Source of the DNA: Mauremys mutica
Taxonomy: Eukaryota > Chordata > Testudines > Geoemydidae
Direction: 5' to 3'
Assembly (NCBI RefSeq): GCF_020497125.1
Contig: NC_059081.1
Span: 58,796,768 to 58,860,767, forward strand
DNA: 64,000 nucleotides
In this document: positions 52,935 through 62,126 of the stretch, piece after piece
Numbering within the stretch: the first letter of the stretch is position 1
How the letters are laid out: each line of letters begins with the position of its first letter
The notes under the pieces: model-generated
The model's input: the letters and a program-made list of their open reading frames with translations, nothing else
Databases searched by the model: none
What the model was told of the DNA's origin: nothing
Program-made: the position numbers and the translations under genes

Positions 52935-54656
52935 GTGAGAGAATAGTTGGGACATGACTGTGTTTGAAGCTGGTTTCTTTCCATCCTCGGTGAAGAGTCT
53001 ACAACATCATAATCTGTTTACCTTGCACATCAATAAGCAATCTGTTTTTCTCTCATTATTTCACAATGGCTTTACACAACATATACTACTGTCTTTATAT
53101 TGATTTCTAATACAGATTAATTTGGAATGAGTGAATATCTGGTGTGATTCTCATCAGTTTGCATTCTGTTAGCAAAGCTAGAAAATCACATAAAAACACT
53201 TCGTTTCTTTCAATGGATGTATTTGTATGAACTTTTTTAATTTTAAACATTACTGAAAGATTTCAGTGAAGGAAATACCCATTGAAATGAGTGGGAGCTT
53301 CAGGTATTCAGCACTTATGAACATTAGGCTGCATATATTTGTGCACATTTTGATGTAGGAGTCTAACTTTAGGTACTGAGGTGTGAGAATTTTGGCTGTA
53401 GTTATATATTTCTAATCAAAATGTCTTTAATCCAGACAACATACATATGTGTTTCTTAGTTAATTCTACAATTTAAAATAATTATTTTGGCAATGTGATC
53501 ATACACCGTATGGTACAGGGTACATCTTAAAACAAATAGTCCATGCATTCATTGCCGTTACTCTAATTTATTTATAGGCCCCAAGCCACAAATCTTTTGT
53601 CTACTGAAAGTACAACAATGGGTACTAGATTTTTCATGCTATGTGGCCAGTTTCTGACCTGCATATAGAACTTAGAAACATTTTTCCAGTTATTAGAATT
53701 CGTCATTAACAAACTTTCTGTTGTACTAGTGATTAGGTCATAAAGGTTCAGAAAATAATGAATGTGTGATTTCTGGAAGAAGTTAAGCAAATTCCACTCT
53801 TCTTTTTAGGTTGCTCAGATGACATTAAAACACCCCATCATATGAGTTTCTTACAAGAAAGCTGTCTACTTTGGAGTTCTTATACATATTTTTCCTTCAG
53901 TCTAGTATTGTTTCTGAGTGTACCCAGATTGCTAATAGTGCAGAAGCTTCCTAGCTTCAGTTGATAGCTGCCAAACGAAAATGGAATGCGCTATAACCCT
54001 AGATCAAGTTTGACAGGTTTGGTGAGATCATAAGTATAGATTTTTAAGAGATGTTTACATAGCCCATTGATTCTCAGTCTTGCCATATGGAGCTTATGCA
54101 TTGTATTACTTTTTTGTACTGCCTCCATGCTTCATATTTGTATAAAAAAATTTGACAAAGATACTGTGTCAATTTCTATGTTGTGGTTCTATTGACAGCC
54201 AAAAATGAAAAAGTATTGATTTGAGACTCAAGTAGCATATTTACAGATTTTTAAGAAATTTGAATTAGAGATTTTAAAAATTATATTAGCTCATTTTCCC
54301 CTCCCCCCTTCCTTTTAAACCTTTGCCCTCTTGGTTTTAAGTCTTCTGGGTGGATCCAAGCATTTTATTTTGAAATGTAACTATTTTTGGAAGCAAGTCT
54401 TGGGTACAAGTGGTTTTGCTTCACCGTAGCAGAGAGTGATTATTTTAGGAGGCAGAATATAATATTTTCATCATGGAAGCAGGAACAGAAAATAAAATCA
54501 CTAGCCAATAGACACTTGAACACTTGGGGGGAAAGTTCCCTATGAGAATGAAACGTAGCAAGATATGTATAAAATATATTTAAATTATTATTTAAAATAG
54601 AAATAACAAGTTGATACTAAGATTAAGGTATATTTCACTGTTTTTCCCTGTAAAAG
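52935..54656. other. CARF intron, nothing recognised
   Basis: AT-rich intron between two coding exons; no repeat with clear ends. Confidence 0.55.
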
Positions 54657-54881
54657 CATCTAACCTGCATGGATTCCAGGGATCCATCCTTTGAACAGAA
54701 TGACTCTCCAGCAGTCTTGCCCATCACAGTGCATGTTTCAGACAATTCGTCTGTGTCATCGAATACACCAGTGCAGCTATCCCAGGCGCAACCTCTTTCC
54801 ACAGAAGAGTTCCATCTGGTAGACCAGAATGGCCAGCCTCTATATGAACTACAGTCACTAGGGGATTCCAGTACACAGATG
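54657..54881 (+). CDS. CARF: CARF second coding exon
   Basis: Exactly 75 codons, acceptor ...GTAAAAG before 54657 and donor GTGAGT after 54881, phase 0 at both ends. The translation begins HLTCMDSRDPSFEQNDSP and later has EEFHLVDQNGQPLYELQSLG, close to the human CARF N-terminus ('MDSRDSSFGQNDSP', 'FHLVDQNGQ', 'YELQSLGE') as recalled. The region is Ser/Thr/Gln-rich, as expected for an unstructured N-terminal part of this transcription factor. It joins in frame to the exon beginning at 63974, across an intron filled by a DIRS and an LTR element. Confidence 0.95.
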
Positions 54882-55042
54882 GTGAGTACATATAAAACCA
54901 CACACCTGCTGAGCTCACAAAAGAGGAACAGTGTTTAGGACAATGTCCTGAAGTGGTTTAGAGTTTCTATATAAAAATGTTTCAGACTCTGGGAACAAGA
55001 TGATGCTTCTCAGAGTGGTTTATTTAGTTCTTCTTTGAGTGA

Positions 55043-55208
55043 TTGCTCCAATGCATTCCAGTTAGGTGTGCGCGCCGCGCGTGCACGGCTCTTCGGAAGA
55101 TTTTTACCCTAGCAACTCCGGCGGGCCGGCTGGGCGCCCCCTGGAGTGGCGCCGCTATAGTGCAGAATATATACCCCAGCCGGCCCGTCCGCTCCTCAGT
55201 TCCTTCTT
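55043..55208 (+). repeat. DIRS left inverted terminal repeat
   Basis: 166 bases, inverted copy of 60878-61043 with only about three mismatches by eye (near 55052, and TGCAG against CGTAG near 55160). It carries a TATA-like GAATATATACCCC near 55166. The 79-residue frame inside is mirrored in the right repeat and is not a gene. Confidence 0.95.
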
Positions 55209-55388
55209 CCCGCCCGTGACGGCAGTCGGAACTGTGGAGTGCTCAGTAGTCCTCCACATCCCTAGCTCTCTCTACTTATTGTTGTATATAGTTCTTTACT
55301 GTTAGTATAGTTAGTTTTAGTAGTTAGTTAGCGTTTTAGATAAGGATAGGGGGAGTACTTCCTCCCTCCCCCTCCCCGGTGCGGGCTC

Positions 55389-57737
55389 ATGCCCAAGGCA
55401 CCGGGCTTTAAGCCCTGTGCAGCGTGCCAGAGGCCTATGCCAGTGGGTGACCCTCACGGCTCCTGCCTCCGTTGCCTGGGCGAGGCACACCGCACAGACA
55501 AGTGTGCCATTTGTTCGGCTTTTAAGCCGCGGACCCGTAAGGACAGAGACAGTCGCCTCAAACAGCTCCTTATGGAAGCGTCCCTCCAGCCCGCGGCACC
55601 GTCAGCGCCGGCGCCGAGGGCTTCTTCGGTGCAGAGTGCACCCGCGGCACCGACCGGCTCCGGCACCGTGCCCACGGTACCCAAACCGCCACCTAAGACG
55701 ACCCGGCACCGCTCGCTCTCGCCTTCACGCAAGCAGAAACTGGCGAAGGCTGTAGCGAAGGCACGCACAGAGTCCGCCACGAGAGTGGCTGCGGCAGTGC
55801 GTAAAGCGGGCCCTGAGCCCTCGACTCCGGCTCCGCAAGCGTCGTCGAGTCCACCGCCCCGCTCCCCGGCACCGACCGAGGTTGAGCCAAGGCTGCCTTC
55901 GACGCCGGAGACATTCTCCTCCGCGAGAGACCTGATCAGGTTCATAGAGGTTCCGAGCCTCCGGCCCCCGGCACCGCCGGTGCGGGCTGTTGTCTCTCTG
56001 GGCAAGCCAGCCAGGATGACAAGACCGCCCTCTATCGACGAGCGGCATGGATGACGGTCCCGGTCCTGGCGCAGGTCCCCGTCCCGCCGTTCGGGATCTC
56101 GTCGCCGCTCCTCTTCACGGCACCGAGCGCCATCCCGACGCCGGTCTGAGTCCCGGTACCGCTCTCGATCTCGGTACCGGTCGCACTCCCGGCACCGATC
56201 CAGGTCACCGTACCGTCGGTACCGTCGGAGGTCGTCTCGGCACTGCGACTCTCGGAGTCACTCCCGGCACCGCGGATCCCGGTCCCGGTCGAGCTCCCGG
56301 CACCGCCGAAGCCCACGCTCACGTTCACCGTCCCGTCGGCGCTCTGCGTATCGACCCTCGGTGCCGTCGGTGCAGGGCCTCCCGCCTTCAGCGGTTCAGT
56401 CCGTCGGCACCACAGCACCGCCTTGGCCATCCCGCACAGCGTCCGTGGCCTCCAGTGCCGATGATACTACCCACCGGTGGCCGACCCCACAAGGACTCCC
56501 TCATGAGCAGTGGGGCTACTGGGTCCCATGGGGACAGCATGAAGGGCAGGGTATCCCGTTTCCCAGAAGGGATGTGACCACCGGCACCAGGGTCCCTGAA
56601 GCGACTGTTAGCCGGCCGCCTCCCTCTCCTCCGCACGAGCCCTCTGCTCATCCGGCCTGCCAATCACCCATGCCTCACGATTCGGAGGAGGCTCAGCCAC
56701 CGGCCGTAGAGCCTGAGCCTGTTCTGCAGGGTGCATCTTCATCATCCTCGCCGGACGAGGCGGTGGCAGGTGCTGCGGCCAGCGAACCCCCGCCCATTGA
56801 CCTCTGGGCCTTCCAAGACCTGCTTCGCAGGGTGGCGGCGTCCATGAATCTTCCCGTCGAGGAGGTCCAAGAGGACGAGGATCCAATCACCAATGTGGTG
56901 GGTGCGGACGCTCCCGTCCGCGTGGCGTTACCCTTTGTCCGGACCATTCAAAAAAACGCCACTACGCTCTGGCAGACCCCCGCTTCCATTCCACCCACAG
57001 CACGCGGGGTCGAGCGGAAGTACTCAGCCCCACCATCAGGCTATGAGTACCTTTACTCCCACCCAACCCCGGACTCCCTCGTAGTCCAATCTGTTAACGA
57101 CCGCGAGAGGCACGGCCAACCTGCCGCTGCGCCTAAGTCCAAGGACGCCAAGCGCATGGACTTGCTCGGCCGTAAGATCTACTCCGCAGGGGGTTTGCAG
57201 CTGAGGATCGCAAACATCATGGTCCTCCTCGCCAGGTACGTCTTTGACATTCTGATGTCCCTGGCGAAGTTCACGGAGCTCCTGCCTTCCACATCACGCC
57301 AGGAGTTCTCCGCCTTGCTGGACGAGGGAAAGAAGTCCTCCCGGTCATCTATTACGGCCGCCCTCGACGCCGCGGACTCCGGGGCTCGGACCTTGGCATC
57401 CGGCGTGACAATGAGGCGCATCTCCTGGCTGCAGTCCTCCACCCTGCCGCCGGAGGTGCAGTATACCCTCCAGGACCTTCCCTTCGACACCCAGGGTCTG
57501 TTTTCCGAAAAGACAGATTCTCGGATCCAGACCATGAAGGACGGGCGCATTGCCATCCGCACGCTAGGCATGCATACGCCGGCGACGCAGCGCAGGCCCT
57601 TCCGGCCGCAGCCCTCCCGCTACCAACAGCGCTATCGCCCCTATGTCAGCCGACGACTGGCCCAAAATTGCCGTCCGTCCGTCCGGCAACCGCCGCAACC
57701 AGGGCCAGGCCGCTTCCAAGGCCCCTCAGGGGGCTAA
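55389..57737 (+). pseudogene. DIRS Gag frame with one premature stop
   Basis: A single frame of 783 codon positions from ATG 55389 to the stop at 57735-57737, interrupted only by TGA at 56052-56054 (codon 222). Residues 10-42 hold a Cys/His cluster C-x2-C-x12-C-x2-C-x4-H-x4-C-x2-C, likely zinc-binding. A Pro/Ala/Ser-rich stretch follows. Codons 223-322 form an arginine/serine (RS) region with many RS, RSR and SRH repeats. From about residue 510 comes a conserved capsid-like segment ('PFVRTIQKNATTLWQTP', 'GRKIYSAGGLQLRIAN', 'WLQSSTLPPEVQYTLQDLPF') that resembles LAP2-alpha, a known co-opted DIRS Gag. Gag proteins package the element RNA. The stop adjoins a CpG-rich Arg-codon run, so CGA-to-TGA decay is plausible. 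Confidence 0.88.
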
Positions 57738-59674
57738 GCAGGCCTTTTGATGGGGCGATCGAGGACGGCCCATCACTCTCCCTACCGGATCCTTCCCCTT
57801 TATTTTACAACCGCCTTTCCCATTTCTTTTCGGCGTGGTCCCGCTTAACATCGGACAACTGGGTGCTTCAAACAGTCCAGTCGGGATACCGCCTTCAATT
57901 TGTTTCACCCCCGCCTTCCCACCCACCCTCCCTGTCCCTCTTCAGGGACCCCTCTCACGAGCAAGTCCTCTTACAAGAGGTTCAGACTCTGTTGAGCGTG
58001 GGTGCCATAGAAGCAGTGCCTCAAGACAGGCGGGGCAGGGGATTCTACTCCCGTTATTTTCTCATCCCCAAGGCGAAAGGCGGGCTACGTCCTATCCTGG
58101 ACCTTCGCGAGCTGAACAAATACCTGCTCAAGCCCAAGTTTCGTATGGTCACCCTGGGGACCATTATTCCCTCCCTGGATCCGGGAGACTGGTTTGCCGC
58201 CCTCGACATGAAGGACACCTACTTCCATGTCGCGATCTATCCTCCTCATCGGCGTTACCTTCGGTTTGTGGTCAACAACGCCCACTACCAGTTCGCCGTG
58301 TTGCCATTCGGACTCTCCACGGCACCGAGGGTATTTACAAAATGCATGGCAGTCGTAGCAGCAGCCCTCCGCCGTCGTCAGATGCACGTCTACCCGTATC
58401 TCGACGACTGGCTGGTCCGAGCTCAGTCCCGTCAGCTCGTGATAGAACAGATGGCAGAAATTCTGTCTCTCTTTCAGCGGCTGGGTCTTCTCATCAACAC
58501 CGAGAAGTCCACTTTGTTCCCAACGCAGCGGCTGGAGTTCATCGGAGCGGTTCTCGACTCCACGGTTGCCAGGGCCTCTCTTCCTCGCGCCCGGCACCAG
58601 ACGATGGCCTCCATCATCCGGGATCTCGTCGCCTTCCCGACCACAACAGTGCGCTCCTGCCTACGCCTTCTGGGTCACATGGCCTCCTGCACATATGTCA
58701 CCGCATATGCGCGGCTCCATCTTCGCCCCTTCCAGTCCTGGCTCGCGACGGTGTACCGGCCTCATCGAGACCCCATCGACATGGTGGTCACGGTCAACAG
58801 GACGGCCCTCGACTCCCTCCGCTGGTGGCTCACCCCGGAGGTCGTGTGTGCGGGAGTCCCGTTCCATCCTCCTCGCCCATCCGTCACGCTGACCACGGAT
58901 GCCTCAGCGCTCGGTTGGGGGGCCCACCTGGGCGAGCTTCACACCCAAGGCCTTTGGTCGCCCCAGGAACTCGCGCTACACATCAATGTCCGCGAGCTCC
59001 GTGCCATCCGCCTCGCCTGCCGAACCTTCTGCTCCCACCTACAACGCCGTTGTGTAACAGTACTCACGGACAACACCGCTGCGATGTACTATGTAAACAA
59101 GCAGGGCGGAGCCCGCTCTTCCCCCCTCTGCGAGGAAGCGATCCTCCTGTGGGACTTCTGCGTGACCCACTCCATTCACCTAGAAGCGTCTTTTCTTCCG
59201 GGAGTGCAGAACACGCTGGCCGACCATCTCAGCAGGTCGTTTCTCTCCCACGAGTGGTCCCTTCGTCCCGACGTTGCACATACGATTTTCCAGAGGTGGG
59301 GGTTTCCCCGGGTCGACCTCTTCGCCTCCAAGGCGAACAGGAAGTGTCTCCACTTTTGCTCGTTCCGAGGTCACTCGCCGGGCTCTCTGTCGGACGCCTT
59401 CCTGTATCCCTGGCAGACTCACCTCCTCTATGCCTTCCCTCCTTTTCCGCTCGTGCACAGAGTGCTCCAGAAGCTGCGGAGGGATCGAGCCACCGTCATA
59501 CTCGTGGCTCCGGCCTGGCCGAGACAGCATTGGTACACCCTGCTGCTCGAGCTCTCCGTTCGGGATCCCATCCCCCTCCCGTTATGGCCGGACCTCATCA
59601 CGCAGGACTTCGGCAGACTCCACCATCCGAACCTGCAGTCCCTCCATCTTACAGCCTGCTACCTGCGTGGTTGA
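57668..59674 (+). CDS. DIRS reverse transcriptase - RNase H (668 aa, open)
   Basis: Starts at ATG 57668, overlapping the Gag end by about 70 bases in another frame. RT motifs include 'KGGLRPILDLRELNKYL', 'FAALDMKDTYFHVAI', 'QFAVLPFGLSTAPRVF' and the catalytic YLDD box at 58397-58408 (residues 244-247). RNase H follows with its acidic residues present: D411 (LTTDAS), E443 (NVREL), D468 (VLTDNT) and D519 (LADHLS). The C-terminal segment ('RVDLFASKANRKC', 'DAFLYPWQ', 'LLYAFPPFPLVHRVLQK', 'VILVAPAWPRQHW') is the conserved DIRS domain often described as methyltransferase-like. The frame is uninterrupted. It makes and degrades the RNA/DNA hybrid during element replication. Confidence 0.93.
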   Translation: MPSVRPATAATRARPLPRPLRGLSRPFDGAIEDGPSLSLPDPSPLFYNRLSHFFSAWSRLTSDNWVLQTVQSGYRLQFVSPPPSHPPSLSLFRDPSHEQVLLQEVQTLLSVGAIEAVPQDRRGRGFYSRYFLIPKAKGGLRPILDLRELNKYLLKPKFRMVTLGTIIPSLDPGDWFAALDMKDTYFHVAIYPPHRRYLRFVVNNAHYQFAVLPFGLSTAPRVFTKCMAVVAAALRRRQMHVYPYLDDWLVRAQSRQLVIEQMAEILSLFQRLGLLINTEKSTLFPTQRLEFIGAVLDSTVARASLPRARHQTMASIIRDLVAFPTTTVRSCLRLLGHMASCTYVTAYARLHLRPFQSWLATVYRPHRDPIDMVVTVNRTALDSLRWWLTPEVVCAGVPFHPPRPSVTLTTDASALGWGAHLGELHTQGLWSPQELALHINVRELRAIRLACRTFCSHLQRRCVTVLTDNTAAMYYVNKQGGARSSPLCEEAILLWDFCVTHSIHLEASFLPGVQNTLADHLSRSFLSHEWSLRPDVAHTIFQRWGFPRVDLFASKANRKCLHFCSFRGHSPGSLSDAFLYPWQTHLLYAFPPFPLVHRVLQKLRRDRATVILVAPAWPRQHWYTLLLELSVRDPIPLPLWPDLITQDFGRLHHPNLQSLHLTACYLRG

Positions 59675-60723
59675 CCCACGCAGAGAGGGACTGTTCAGCG
59701 GCCGTGCAGCAAATCCTGCTTGAGAGCAGAAAGCCTTCCACTCGCTCCACCTACCTGGCGAAATGGAAGAGGTTCGCGCTCTGGTGTGACCAACAAGGGC
59801 TCAACCCTTTCGTCGTACCCGTCCCTACCATCTTGGACTACCTTTGGTACCTTAAGGAGCAAGGTCTGGCGGTCTCCTCCTTGCGGGTACACCTGGCAGC
59901 GGTGTCCGCTTTTCGTCCTTCTCTGGAAGGTCGCTCCATCTTTTCCAATCCGATGGTCTCCCGCTTCCTGAAAGGCCTGGACCGATTGTACCCGCCGGTG
60001 CGGCGTCCGGCCCCAACCTGGGATTTGAACCTCGTCCTGTCCAAACTCATGGGTCCGCCATTCGAACCGATGGCCACGTGTTCTCTTCTTTACCTCTCCT
60101 GGAAGACGGCCTTCCTCGTCGCCATAACATCGGCCAGACGAGTCTCGGAGCTCCGGGCGCTGACGGTAGGTCCGCCATACACCGTCTTCCACACAGACAA
60201 GGTGCAGCTTCGTCCGCATCCGGCCTTCCTGCCAAAAGTGGTCTCGGCTTTCCACCTCAATCAGGACATCTTTCTCCCGGTCTTCTTCCCGAAGCCCCAT
60301 GCCTCGCCTCGGGAACAACAGCTCCACACCCTCGACGTCCGTAGAGCGCTCGCTTTTTACATCGAGCGGACGAAACCTTTTCGGCGTTCTACACAGCTCT
60401 TCATAGCAGTCGCCGATCGCATGAAAGGCGAGCCGGTCTCTTCCCAACGCATCTCCTCCTGGGTAACTCAATGCATCAGAGCATGCTACGAGCTGGCTCG
60501 CGTGCCCCCGGGCCGCTTCACCGCTCATTCCACGAGGGCGCAAGCCTCGTCTGCCGCCTTCCTGAGCCATGTCCCCATCCAGGACATCTGTAGAGCGGCC
60601 ACATGGTCTTCGGTCCACACCTTCGCCTCCCACTACGCGTTGGTGCAGCAGTCTCGAGACGACGCAGCCTTCGGCTCAGCTGTTTTACACTCTGCCACGT
60701 CTCACTCCGACCCCACCGCCTAG
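57835..60723 (+). CDS. DIRS tyrosine recombinase frame (YR domain ~59650-60660)
   Basis: An open frame of 962 codons in the +2 register relative to RT. The first ~1.8 kb overlaps the RT frame and reads as a Pro/Ser/Arg-rich string without domains; the true start is unknown. The recombinase begins near 59650 ('LTHAERDCSAAVQQILLESR', 'STRSTYLAKWKRFALWC') with a SAM-like N-terminal part. Catalytic residues are visible: Arg in ARRVSEL (60139), His and Arg in HSTR (60526 and 60535), Trp in ATWSS (60604), His in ASHY (60631), and the nucleophile Tyr at 60634. All are intact. The enzyme joins the circular DNA copy to the target and replaces the integrase of other retroelements. Confidence 0.92.
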   Translation: MVPLNIGQLGASNSPVGIPPSICFTPAFPPTLPVPLQGPLSRASPLTRGSDSVERGCHRSSASRQAGQGILLPLFSHPQGERRATSYPGPSRAEQIPAQAQVSYGHPGDHYSLPGSGRLVCRPRHEGHLLPCRDLSSSSALPSVCGQQRPLPVRRVAIRTLHGTEGIYKMHGSRSSSPPPSSDARLPVSRRLAGPSSVPSARDRTDGRNSVSLSAAGSSHQHREVHFVPNAAAGVHRSGSRLHGCQGLSSSRPAPDDGLHHPGSRRLPDHNSALLPTPSGSHGLLHICHRICAAPSSPLPVLARDGVPASSRPHRHGGHGQQDGPRLPPLVAHPGGRVCGSPVPSSSPIRHADHGCLSARLGGPPGRASHPRPLVAPGTRATHQCPRAPCHPPRLPNLLLPPTTPLCNSTHGQHRCDVLCKQAGRSPLFPPLRGSDPPVGLLRDPLHSPRSVFSSGSAEHAGRPSQQVVSLPRVVPSSRRCTYDFPEVGVSPGRPLRLQGEQEVSPLLLVPRSLAGLSVGRLPVSLADSPPLCLPSFSARAQSAPEAAEGSSHRHTRGSGLAETALVHPAARALRSGSHPPPVMAGPHHAGLRQTPPSEPAVPPSYSLLPAWLTHAERDCSAAVQQILLESRKPSTRSTYLAKWKRFALWCDQQGLNPFVVPVPTILDYLWYLKEQGLAVSSLRVHLAAVSAFRPSLEGRSIFSNPMVSRFLKGLDRLYPPVRRPAPTWDLNLVLSKLMGPPFEPMATCSLLYLSWKTAFLVAITSARRVSELRALTVGPPYTVFHTDKVQLRPHPAFLPKVVSAFHLNQDIFLPVFFPKPHASPREQQLHTLDVRRALAFYIERTKPFRRSTQLFIAVADRMKGEPVSSQRISSWVTQCIRACYELARVPPGRFTAHSTRAQASSAAFLSHVPIQDICRAATWSSVHTFASHYALVQQSRDDAAFGSAVLHSATSHSDPTA

Positions 60724-60738
60724 GTAAGGCTTGGGAAT

Positions 60739-60842
60739 CACCTAACTGGAATGCATTGGAGCAATCACTCGAAGAAGAAAAGACGGTTACTCACCTGTAG
60801 TAACTGTTGTTCTTCGAGATGTGTTGCTCCAATCCATTCCAG
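60739..60842 (+). repeat. DIRS internal complementary region (terminal-junction copy)
   Basis: Positions 60739-60779 are complementary to the left tip (55028-55068), and 60776-60842 are complementary to the right tip (61025-61091). The two halves overlap at AGAA. The left half carries the left-specific AATGCATTGG and the right half the right-specific CCAATCCATTCC. The region thus equals the inverted sequence of the joined ends, the template expected for circularisation. Confidence 0.93.
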
Positions 60843-60877
60843 ACCCGCCCTCCTTCCCCACTGTCGGAGTAGCCGGC

Positions 60878-61043
60878 AAGAAGGAACTGAGGAGCGGACG
60901 GGCCGGCTGGGGTATATATTCTACGCTATAGCGGCGCCACTCCAGGGGGCGCCCAGCCGGCCCGCCGGAGTTGCTAGGGTAAAAATCTTCCGAAGAGCCG
61001 TGCACGCGCGGCGCGCACACCTAACTGGAATGGATTGGAGCAA
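60878..61043 (-). repeat. DIRS right inverted terminal repeat
   Basis: Inverted counterpart of 55043-55208. Beyond it, 61044-61091 is the unique right tip ('CACATCTCGAAGAACAACAG' onward to CCGTCTTTTCT). Confidence 0.95.
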
Positions 61044-62105
61044 CACATCTCGAAGAACAACAGTTACTACAGGTGAGTAACCGTCTTTTCTCAGTTGCCT
61101 CTGCTCAGGTCTCCAGATCCTGAGTTAAGCCATTACTGACTTTAATTCATAAAAATCTAATGTGCTTCCATCATATTCTCAAACTGTATAGAAGACCATC
61201 TCACAGTGGGAACAGTCCTCAAAGCTCCCATTCTTCTTTCTCCCCTTTACTGCTTACTCTTTCCTCCTCGTCTCTCTACTGCTACCCTATGAGCCACTTT
61301 TGCTGAATGTTGGGAATTGTGAACACAATAGATTTGTAAGGTATCATTACAAAGTTTATAGAGACCTTTTGCATGAAGCATATTCCAGTTACATTATATT
61401 CACATTCTAAGCATATTTTCAGAAAGCATATGGAGTGCAATGTCACACCTTCCTCCTGAACTTACTGCCAGCGACATTGTCCATGGCGGAGGTAGTACAT
61501 CTAAAATTTCTTTTTTTTTGGATAGGGCATTTGCTACCCAGTTCTCTTTTCTTCTCCTCCTGAGCATCTTTCTGTGCTTCAGTCTTTTTGTGTTTTAAGT
61601 CCCAGTGCTTGCTGGTGTGCAGCCCTTTGTTTGGCTGCTTCTGCCTTTATGGCAGCCTTTTCCCGTGCATATTGCGCATCAATTTCCATTTGCTCGATGA
61701 GCTGGGATACCACAGAGAACAACCCTCCTGCCAGAACAGGCATCCCTCCACTCCTGTCTTGCTGAATTAGACACTCCAGTCAGCTACAGCACAGACCCAG
61801 AGGTTGGGCCACGCCTCACTGCAGTTCACTGAAACTGAAATCCACTCAGCTCAGGGGCTTCTTAGTTAACAGGGACTTTCCCAGCGCCCAGTGTTCAGCC
61901 TTCATGGGCAATTTGCAACCTGTGTAGTTCTAGCTTCTCGTCTTCACTCTTACTTATTTGCTTACTTTTCTGTCCCTATTTCTCTTACCCAAAATAAGCA
62001 AACAGAAAATAACAAACCAGTAATCACTTTGTCTGTTCTCCAGCCAGCACACTTAAGATTCACTTAAAATCACTACCAGTGTCTCAAAGCAATCAACTGT
62101 GCACA

Positions 62106-62125
62106 GATCCTGGTCGACTACGCCA
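62106..62125 (-). promoter_or_regulatory. Primer-binding site, tRNA-Ser type
   Basis: On the minus strand, one base after the LTR, TGGCGTAGTCG is followed by ACCAGGATC. The first 11 bases are complementary to the 3' CCA end and acceptor stem of tRNA-Ser (CGACTACGCCA). One extra or changed base follows. Confidence 0.75.
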
Positions 62126-62126
62126 C

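Larger units (their letters stand above)
55028..61091 (+). mobile_element. DIRS-type tyrosine-recombinase retrotransposon, nearly intact
   Basis: A 6064-bp element in the sense direction of CARF. It has 166-bp inverted terminal repeats (55043-55208 and 60878-61043), short unique tips beyond each, and a 104-bp internal complementary region (60739-60842) that copies both tips. This layout defines DIRS elements, which replicate through a circular intermediate and integrate with a tyrosine recombinase instead of an integrase. Gene order is Gag, RT-RNase H with a C-terminal domain, then YR. One stop codon in Gag is the only clear lesion. Both flanks meet the element at TTCT (55028-55031, 61088-61091). 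The element is much richer in GC than the surrounding intron. Confidence 0.95.

Noticed and set aside
58085..60633. Minus-strand frames of 170 and 312 residues opposite the DIRS RT and YR genes
   Set aside because: They are antisense shadows of coding sequence with clear catalytic motifs on the plus strand.
55066..61020. Near-identical ~78-residue frames in both DIRS terminal repeats
   Set aside because: They are the same inverted-repeat sequence read twice, with no known domain; not treated as a gene.
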